From: JACOTK01 sp963743945
GTDB lineage: Bacteria; Actinomycetota; Acidimicrobiia; Acidimicrobiales; CADCSY01
DNA: 64,000 nt
Assembly: GCA_963743945.1 (NCBI GenBank)
Contig: CAVURO010000008.1
Location: forward strand, 260,242-324,241
Reading direction: 5' to 3'
The notes under the pieces are model-generated. The model made no database searches. It saw nothing but the letters and a program-made list of their open reading frames with translations, and had not been told where the DNA came from. Every line of letters begins with the position of its first letter. Within the stretch, counting starts at the first letter, position 1. The position numbers were made by a program, and so were the translations under genes. Below are positions 58,070 through 64,000 of the stretch, piece after piece.

Positions 58070-59281
58070 ATGAAGATTCTTCTCTTTTCCCAGAAGTTGA
58101 TCTACAGCGGAGCGAACATCGTTGCTGTCGACCTTGCGACGAAGATCAGGGACTGCGGACACGAGGTCATGGTTTACGGCCCGCCCGGGCCGATGGTCGA
58201 GGTGCTTGCCGATCGGAACCTGCCCTATCACCCCATGTCCTTCGCCCAGGAGCTCAACGTTCGATGGCCGTCGCCGCGGGTCGCCCGGGAGCTCCGCCGC
58301 CTGGTGGCGGACGAGGCCGTCGAGTTGGTGCACACCTACGAATGGCCCGCCTGTCTCGAGGCCCTGCTCGGGCCCTTCGGCCGCGACGGCGTCCCGTTGG
58401 TGTCCAGCGTGATGTCCATGCGAGTCGAGCGCTTCATGCCCCGGACGGTCCCCCTGGTGGTGGGCACACGGGTTCTTCGCGACGATCTGTTGCGGTCCAG
58501 GTACCGCAACGTCACCTTGATCCCGCCCTCGGTCGACGTGGACCAGGACGACCCGGCCCTCGATCTCGACGACTTCCGAGGGGCTTTCGGCATTGCGTCG
58601 GACACGTTCGTGGTCGCGATCGTGTCGCGGCTCTCATCCATGAAGATGGAGAGCATGCTGCAGGCCATGGGTGCTGTCGCCGATCTCGCAGTGGGCAATG
58701 ACATCAGGTTGGTCATCGTGGGAGGCGGGACCCTCGAGCAGGAGGTGATCGATCATGCCAAGACCCTCAACGCGGCCGCCGGCCGGGAGGTGGTCACGCT
58801 GACGGGCGCCCTCGGCGACCCCCGACCGGTCTACGCGGCAGCGGACGTGGTGATCGGCATGGGCAGCTCGGCGCTGCGAGGTTTGGCGTTTGCCAAGCCG
58901 GTGATCGTCGTCGGCACGAACGGGTATGCGGAGTTGTTCACCCCGGAGACCAGCGGCGAGTTCCTGGTCCAGGGCTTCTGGGGCTACGGGGACGGTGACG
59001 GGATGGAGCGCCTGACGACGCAGTTGCAGGGCCTGCTCGACGACCCGGTCGGGCGCGAGCAGATCGGGTTGTTCGGGCGAAGCTTCGTCTGTGAGCGGTT
59101 TTCGCTCACCCGACAGGCTCAGGCCCTGGAGACGGTCTACAAGGCGGCGCTCCACAGCCCGCCGTCGGCCGAGGCCCGGCGATCGGAGATGTCGGGGACG
59201 GTCATGCGTCTGATTGCCGATCGGGGTATCGGCTTCCTGCGACGACGAGGCCGGCGGTTGCCTCCCAAGGCACGCCGGTAG
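58070..59281 (+). CDS. GT4-family glycosyltransferase, polysaccharide region
   Basis: GT-B glycosyltransferase of 403 residues: MKILLFSQKLIYSGANIVAVDLA (acceptor-domain glycine loop), HTYEWPACLEALL, then the donor half with IVSRLSSMKMESMLQAM, LVIVGGGTLEQEVI and ADVVIGMGSSALRGLAFAKPVIV in place of the usual E-x7-E (a Ser/Gly-rich variant). Donor and acceptor unknown. ATG 58070 was selected; the upstream frame overlaps the divergent hydrolase. Intact, in contrast to neighbours. Confidence 0.85.
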   Translation: MKILLFSQKLIYSGANIVAVDLATKIRDCGHEVMVYGPPGPMVEVLADRNLPYHPMSFAQELNVRWPSPRVARELRRLVADEAVELVHTYEWPACLEALLGPFGRDGVPLVSSVMSMRVERFMPRTVPLVVGTRVLRDDLLRSRYRNVTLIPPSVDVDQDDPALDLDDFRGAFGIASDTFVVAIVSRLSSMKMESMLQAMGAVADLAVGNDIRLVIVGGGTLEQEVIDHAKTLNAAAGREVVTLTGALGDPRPVYAAADVVIGMGSSALRGLAFAKPVIVVGTNGYAELFTPETSGEFLVQGFWGYGDGDGMERLTTQLQGLLDDPVGREQIGLFGRSFVCERFSLTRQAQALETVYKAALHSPPSAEARRSEMSGTVMRLIADRGIGFLRRRGRRLPPKARR

Positions 59282-59323
59282 GCAACCGGTAGCCGACCGG
59301 CGGGCATGCCGGTTGGCAGGCGT

Positions 59324-60490
59324 TCAGGGCGTCGGCCGCCCACGACGCACCGCACGCATGAGCGGCGCCAAGGTCGCATCCCAGGAGAAGGACGCCTCGA
59401 CGGCAGCATTGCCTCGTTGACCGAGTGCCTCTGCCCCTTCTCGATCCCCGAGGAGCTCGACGAGGATCCCGGCATAGGTCTCCGGATCGTCGGCGATCAG
59501 GAGCCCATGACCGTTGAACTGCTCGAGGCCCTCTGCGCCGACGGTGGTCGCGACGACGGGGCGGCCTGCGTTGAGGGCTTCGAGGATCTTGAGGCGTGAG
59601 CCACCACCCGCACGCAGGGGGGCGACGGCTACCCGAGCCCTCGCCAGATAGGGCTCGATCTCCGGCACCGTTCCCGTCACGGTGACGTCATCGTTTGCGA
59701 GACCTCGAACGGCAGCGGTGGGGTCACGGCCGACGAGCAGCAGTTGGGCCCCGGGGGCCGCGGCTCGCACGTGAGGCCAGACCTCCTCGACGAGCCAGGC
59801 CGCCGCGTCGGCGTTCGGCGCCCAGCCCATGAGACCGACGAAGGCGACGACCGGTTCATCGCCCATGGGCATCGGTGGTGACGGCTCCCATCCGTTGGGG
59901 CACACGATCACCTCGGGGTGGGGTCGGTCGGGCCTGCGCGAAGGCAGGCGCCGCTCGTCCTGGTCGCTCACGACCGCCACCGTGTCGAACGCTGCCAGGG
60001 CGCGTATCTCGATGCGTCGCATGGCGCGGGCCTCGAGTCTCGAGGTCAGCGATCGCAGTCCCGTTGCGCCGGCGGCGTAGCTCTCGAAGAGGGCTGATTC
60101 GACGTTGTGCAGGTCGAGGATTCGATGGTCGGCGGAAAGAACCGACCCGTGGGGAGCGAGTTGTCCGTACGAGACCACGAGACAGTCCGGCTCATCCTCG
60201 GTGATGATGGCCTGCAGTTCCCTCGCCAAGGCGCGGCTCCAGAACCGACCGGCGCTGATGCTCCTCGTCCGTGCAAGCCCGATGAGCACATCGATCGGTC
60301 CCGGGCGTGGCACGCCGTGAACCCGTACGCCGAGGTCATCGAAGGCGCTCCGATCGGCCGAGCCGTCGTCGAATGCGCAGATGGTAACCTCTCCCTGCTG
60401 GGCGAGGCCACGAAGGACAGCCGAGGAGCGTTGCTTTCCTCCCGAGTTGGCCGGCAGGGGAAGGAATTTGGTGACCATGAGGATCTTCAC
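59324..60490 (-). CDS. GT4-family glycosyltransferase (PslH/TuaC-like)
   Basis: 388 residues. VKILMVTKFLPLPANSGGKQRSS opens the acceptor domain, VVSYGQLAP and LDLHNVESALFESYA follow, and the donor domain carries VVAFVGLMGWAPNADAAAWLVEEVWP, LLLVGRDPT and ARVAVAPLRAGGGSRLKILEALNAGRPVVATTVGAEG, typical of sugar transferases with the pattern 'p.r.GgGtr.KilEa...G.PvV.T..g.eG'. GTG 60490 is preferred; ATG 60478 is an option. It is divergent from a GT2 gene with about 70 bp between. Confidence 0.87.
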   Translation of the reverse strand: MKILMVTKFLPLPANSGGKQRSSAVLRGLAQQGEVTICAFDDGSADRSAFDDLGVRVHGVPRPGPIDVLIGLARTRSISAGRFWSRALARELQAIITEDEPDCLVVSYGQLAPHGSVLSADHRILDLHNVESALFESYAAGATGLRSLTSRLEARAMRRIEIRALAAFDTVAVVSDQDERRLPSRRPDRPHPEVIVCPNGWEPSPPMPMGDEPVVAFVGLMGWAPNADAAAWLVEEVWPHVRAAAPGAQLLLVGRDPTAAVRGLANDDVTVTGTVPEIEPYLARARVAVAPLRAGGGSRLKILEALNAGRPVVATTVGAEGLEQFNGHGLLIADDPETYAGILVELLGDREGAEALGQRGNAAVEASFSWDATLAPLMRAVRRGRPTP

Positions 60491-60563
60491 CGCATCGAAG
60501 TTAGCCCTTGGCCGATCGAGGCCCGGGGAAGGAATCCCGATCGCGTTCGCTAGAATGGGAAGA

Positions 60564-61672
60564 ATGTCAAATTCCGAGGAGCGATCCTCACCCGTGAGCT
60601 TCGCGACCAGGCCCCCATCGTTGCTCCAACCCTGGCGGTCGTCATTCCTGCGCGCAACGAGGCGGGGACGATTCTCGGGTGCCTGGAGCGAGTTCTCGGT
60701 GGTCCCTGTCGCCCGGATGAGGTTTTGGTCGTCGATGGGGCCTCGACCGACGACACCCGTGAGGTGGTGCTGGCCTTCGCCGCAGGCGAACCCCGAGTTC
60801 GATTGCTGGACAACCCTGCGAGGACCATTCCGAGTGCGATGAACATCGGCTGGCGGGCGTCCAGTTGCGATTTGATCGTGCGGGTTGACGCGCATGCTCA
60901 GATCGCGCCTGACTACATCGAGCTTGCTCGCAAGCACCTCATGAGTGGTGAATGGCACGGCGTCGGCGGTCGGAAGGTTCCGGTTGCCGCATCGCCGTTC
61001 GGCAGGGCGGTTGCCGCGGCGATGAGCTCGCGGTGGGGGGTTGGAAACAGCCGCTATCACTATGCGAGCGGCATGGAAGAGGCGGAGCATGTCCCGTTCG
61101 GGGCGTACCGTCGGAGCGTGATCGAGGCACTCGGCGGTTGGGATGAGACCTTTCTCGCCAATGAGGACTTTGAGTTCGACTACCGGCTCCGTGGCGCCGG
61201 TGGCCGGATTCTCTTCGACTCGGCCATGTCGAGCACGTGGGCCTGCTCGAATTCGGTGGGCGACCTGGCCTACCAATATCACCGGTACGGCAAGGGCAAG
61301 GCCGTCGTCGCCCGCATGCATCCTGCATCGCTGCACCTTCGCCATCTGGCGCCGCCGATCGCGGTGATGGTCCTGGTCGTCGCTCACCGCCGTTGCATTG
61401 GTCCTGCAGTCTCCGGTTGGCGGCGACGGGTGTCGCCGTCTACCTCGCAGCGATGGGATCGACGGCACTGGTTGGCCAGGCTCGGTCCCTGCCGCTCGGC
61501 GAGCGAGTTCGCTTTCCGGTTGGCGGTCTTCTTGATGCACAACGCATGGGGTGTCGGTTTCATCCGCGGGTTCGTCGACCAGCTGCTCGGTCGTCAGGTC
61601 ACCGATTCCTTCAAGGTCCGCCAATTTTCTTTCGATGCAGTCGGCAATGAGCAGGATCAGAAGCACTCATGA
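60564..61672 (+). pseudogene. GT2-family glycosyltransferase with about four frameshifts
   Basis: ExoA-like GT-A enzyme. The natural start is probably ATG 60564 (MSNSEERSSPVSFATR, after GGGAAG); the frame is lost at a C run (60612-60616) and resumes as TLAVVIPARNEAGTILGCLERVL, VDGASTDDTREV, RVDAHAQIAPDYIE and LGGWDETFLANEDFEFDYRLR. Near 61380 it shifts again: the membrane segment (AVALVLQS then LAATGVAVYLAAMGSTALVGQA) lies in the other two frames before the last block VFLMHNAWGVGFIRGFVDQLLG. Catalytic residues (DAH, ED) are present. Either a decaying gene or local sequence error. Confidence 0.75.
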
Positions 61673-61704
61673 GCTCGGCTTCGGCAGGCCGGGTAGGCTG
61701 ATCG

Positions 61705-62620
61705 GTGGCCCGGTGGGCTGCAAAGGCAGTCGTCCAAAAGGGAATCACGGTCCTTCCCCGGCGAGCTCACCACCCCGTCAACGGGTTGTTGCAGCGATAC
61801 GTCACACGGGGGACGCTGCTCTCGGACGTGCTTCTTCAGCGACGACTTGCGGTCGCGAGGATCCACCGAGACGCCGGGGCGAACGCCTACGGTCAACCGG
61901 TGCTCGAGCTCGGAACCGGTTGGTACCCGATCGTGCCTCTGAGCCTTTTCCTGGCGGGTTTCGAGCAGGTTGGGACGATCGATCTCGTGTCGCACGGCAA
62001 CCCCGGCCGTTCGGGCATGATCGCGTCGAGACTGCTGGCCATGCATGATGTCGGCGATCTGGAGCCGATCCTGGGTGCGCTCGACGATGAGCGCGTGGGT
62101 CGGCTCCGGGCGGCGCTCACCGGTCCCGTCGGGGAGCCCAAGCTCGACCTGCAGGGTTTGGGCATCCAGGTCCTGGTCGGGGACGCCTCATCGTTGAGGT
62201 TTGCCGATCGATCGATCGGGCTCATCAGCTCGAACAACGTTTTCGAGCACATCTATCCAGAGGTGCTCGGACGACATCCTGGAAGAGTTCCGACGCGTGC
62301 TCCGCGACGACGGCGTCATGAGCCACGGGGTCGACATGAGCGATCACTTCGCCCATGTCGACCACTCGATCACCCCGTACAACTTTCTCAAGTTCTCCGA
62401 CCGTCAATGGCGATTCATCGACAACTCGATTCAACCTCAGAGTCGGCTGCGCGTCGACGATTATCGTGGGCTCGTGCGGCGGATGGGTTTTCAGGTCCTG
62501 TCCGAGAAGACGAAGGGACACGGCCTCGACGTGCTCCGCAGTGTCAAGCTGGCAGAGCGGTTCCGTCGCAAGTCGGAGGAGGACAACGAGGTGACCTCCT
62601 GGCAATTCAGTGCGAACTGA
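61705..62620 (+). pseudogene. SAM-dependent methyltransferase with one frameshift
   Basis: Class I methyltransferase: PVLELGTGWYPIVPLSLFLAG is motif I, VGDASSLRFADRSIGLISSNNVFEHIYPEVL the post-II/III region. At about 62266-62270 the frame changes and continues as DDILEEFRRVLRDDGVMSHGVDMSDHFAHVDHSITPYNFLKFSD through LAERFRRKSEEDNEVTSWQF. One extra G near 62269 explains it. The whole would be about 305 residues, the size of polysaccharide-cluster methyltransferases. GTG 61705 is the start. Broken gene or sequencing error. Confidence 0.78.
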
Positions 62621-62698
62621 CGATGGAACTGAACGCGGAATGTGCGATCTCTGCAGGATCTGTGGAGCCCCTACCATCGAGGAACTGACGGAGAAGAC

Positions 62699-64000
62699 GT
62701 GGAACTGAAGAACGTGGTGCGGGCACTTCGTCGACATTGGGTCGTCGTGCTGGTCCTCCTGGTCGTGGTCACCGCAGCAGGTTCGGTGCTCGCCTACCTT
62801 CCCCCCGACAGGTACCAGGCGCGAGCCACGCTGCTCGTGCAGCCGAACCCCGAGAAGGCCCAGATCAACGCGCAGGTCATCGGCATCGTGGTCCCGTCGA
62901 TGTTGGCCAAGGTCGAGAGCCGGGCCTTTCGCGAGCGGGCGTTGGCGACGGTCGCCGCCGACCTTCGTTCCGCAAGTGTCAAGGTGACCGCGGCGGACAC
63001 GTCGGGCTCGGGGGTCCTGGAGGTGCGGGCCTCCAGCACGAGACCCGATGTCGTGGCGCCGTGGGCGACCGCGATGGCAAAGCAGCTCATAGCGGAACCC
63101 ATCGGCCAGGGCTTTGTGACGATCGACCTGCTGGATGAGGCTCGAGCGCCGAACAGCCCCTATGGCCCATCGAGGCAGCCGGTCGTCGTCTCGTCGATCT
63201 TTCTCGCCATGATCCTGGCCACCCTCGGAGCGATCGCGACGGCCGCGTATCGCCAACGTGTCGATGAGGTCGACGAGATTCGGTCGAGGTTCGGCACGAC
63301 GGTGCTCGGTGAGGTGCCGACGTTCCGGGGGATGACGCGTGACAAGCGCGGCATACTCGCCAGTGGCGAGGCCCCCCCGGCGGTGGTCGAGGCGTTCCAG
63401 GGCCTTCGGACCAACGTCGAGTTTCTCCTGTCGGGACGCGAGATCCGTTCCGTGGCGGTTGTCTCGGCCACCAGCGGCGAGGGGAAGTCCACGATCTCCG
63501 TCGCGCTCGCGTGGGCGCTGGCCTCGGTGGGCATCGAGGTCACCGCTGTTGACGCCGATCTTCGTCGTCCGGTGCTTCACAAGCATTTCGACGGCAAGCT
63601 GACCCCTGGTGTGTCGTCGGTCGGCAAGTTCCAGCTCGAAGCACTGCTGCAGTCCACCGCACTGCCTTCGCTCACGTTCCTCTCGGCGGGGCTTCCCGAT
63701 CGTCACCCGGCGGAGATTCTGCGAGCCAACCTGCCCGGGGTGCTGAAATCGCTGACCGACCGGAACAAGACGGTCGTGATCGATTGCCCGCCCCTGGTCG
63801 GCCTGGCCGAGACGACCTTCCTGACCTCGCTGGCAAGCTCGGTCATCCTCGTCGTCGATCGCCATGCGCACGACCTGGTTGACGTGGAACGTTCCCTTGC
63901 CATGCTCCACGACCACGGGGCCGATGTGCTGGGCGTGGTGATCAATCGAACTCGGCGCAAACTCCCCAAGAGCGACTACTACGATGCGACCGTTCGTCGT
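62699..64000 (+). CDS. Wzz-type chain-length regulator with BY-kinase domain (3' end outside window)
   Basis: Bacterial tyrosine autokinase/polysaccharide co-polymerase; 434 residues visible and the frame is open at the end. A Wzz domain lies between TM helix 1 (VVVLVLLVVVTAAGSVLAYL, about residues 14-33) and TM 2 (VVSSIFLAMILATLGAIATAA). The kinase domain has Walker A SATSGEGKST (Lys263), A' DADLRRP and B VVIDCPPLVGL. It would control chain length and export of an exo- or capsular polysaccharide. GTG 62699 follows GGAGAAG. The Tyr-rich tail lies outside the window (a DYYD is at the end). Confidence 0.92.
   Translation, partial: MELKNVVRALRRHWVVVLVLLVVVTAAGSVLAYLPPDRYQARATLLVQPNPEKAQINAQVIGIVVPSMLAKVESRAFRERALATVAADLRSASVKVTAADTSGSGVLEVRASSTRPDVVAPWATAMAKQLIAEPIGQGFVTIDLLDEARAPNSPYGPSRQPVVVSSIFLAMILATLGAIATAAYRQRVDEVDEIRSRFGTTVLGEVPTFRGMTRDKRGILASGEAPPAVVEAFQGLRTNVEFLLSGREIRSVAVVSATSGEGKSTISVALAWALASVGIEVTAVDADLRRPVLHKHFDGKLTPGVSSVGKFQLEALLQSTALPSLTFLSAGLPDRHPAEILRANLPGVLKSLTDRNKTVVIDCPPLVGLAETTFLTSLASSVILVVDRHAHDLVDVERSLAMLHDHGADVLGVVINRTRRKLPKSDYYDATVRR

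Noticed and set aside
62225..63916. A 563-codon open frame on the minus strand opposite the BY-kinase
   Set aside because: Antisense shadow; the plus-strand frame has Walker motifs and Wzz topology.

Overview
The window is GC-rich, densely packed bacterial DNA, most likely from an actinobacterium of the Acidimicrobiia type. The inference rests on a WhiB protein, a Rho factor with a long hydrophilic insert, a PdtaS-like kinase, DUF3107, DUF3090, DUF5317, the SCO1664/DUF3090/MSMEG_4193 cluster, paired ArsA-like ATPases and an F420-type FrhB protein. No rRNA or other taxonomic marker is present, so the class assignment is an inference. Genes commonly overlap by 4 nt (ATGA or GTGA).

Layout. 0-7.5 kb: partial CtpE-like P-type ATPase, an ArsC-like protein, then a leftward run of DUF5317 protein, glycosyltransferase, TldD, PmbA and a small membrane protein. 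7.6-14.3 kb: a complete System I cytochrome c maturation operon (ccmABCDEF, a fused ccmG-ccmH, and a ccmI-like TPR gene). 14.3-20.5 kb: a phosphohistidine phosphatase, a cysteine desulfurase and a SufR-like regulator divergent from mrp, DUF3107 and two ArsA-like ATPases. 20.5-26.4 kb: PHP phosphatase, sensor kinase, WhiB, lipid kinase and etfBA. 26.4-29.5 kb: a zinc-uptake operon znuA-znuC-znuB-zur behind a Zur-like box. 29.6-35.4 kb: the SCO1664/DUF3090/MSMEG_4193 cluster, a family 5 uracil-DNA glycosylase, TauE and FrhB. 35.6-39.2 kb: a secreted subtilase, then iron permease EfeU and a cupredoxin lipoprotein behind a DtxR/IdeR-like box.

39.4-41.1 kb holds the best candidate for a novel system: a 91-residue Cys-containing small protein, a DUF692/MNIO iron oxidase and a small partner protein, which is the layout of an MNIO RiPP-type pathway. 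41.1-42.9 kb is an accessory patch: two toxin-antitoxin pairs, a frameshifted excisionase remnant, and a 51-bp direct repeat of the 3' half of a tRNA-Arg(CCG) gene, the footprint of a small integrated element. 43-50.4 kb: response regulator, lysA, hom (frameshifted), thrC, enoyl-CoA hydratase, apgM and a rhomboid protease. 50.4-57 kb: rho, rpmE, prfA and prmC with two unknown proteins. 57-64 kb: a surface-polysaccharide region (GH26-like hydrolase, three glycosyltransferases, a methyltransferase and a Wzz/BY-kinase running off the end) in which three genes carry multiple frameshifts.

A pattern that cuts across the window is short tandem repeats anchored on stop codons. At several gene junctions the repeat unit is 14 or 17 nt (3n+2), so each copy encodes a mini-ORF of about five or six codons whose stop overlaps the next start codon, giving a start-stop relay leading into lysA, thrC and other genes. 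Homopolymer-linked frameshifts in otherwise well-conserved genes (hom, the glycosyltransferase, the methyltransferase) mean sequencing error must be excluded before any gene is called dead.
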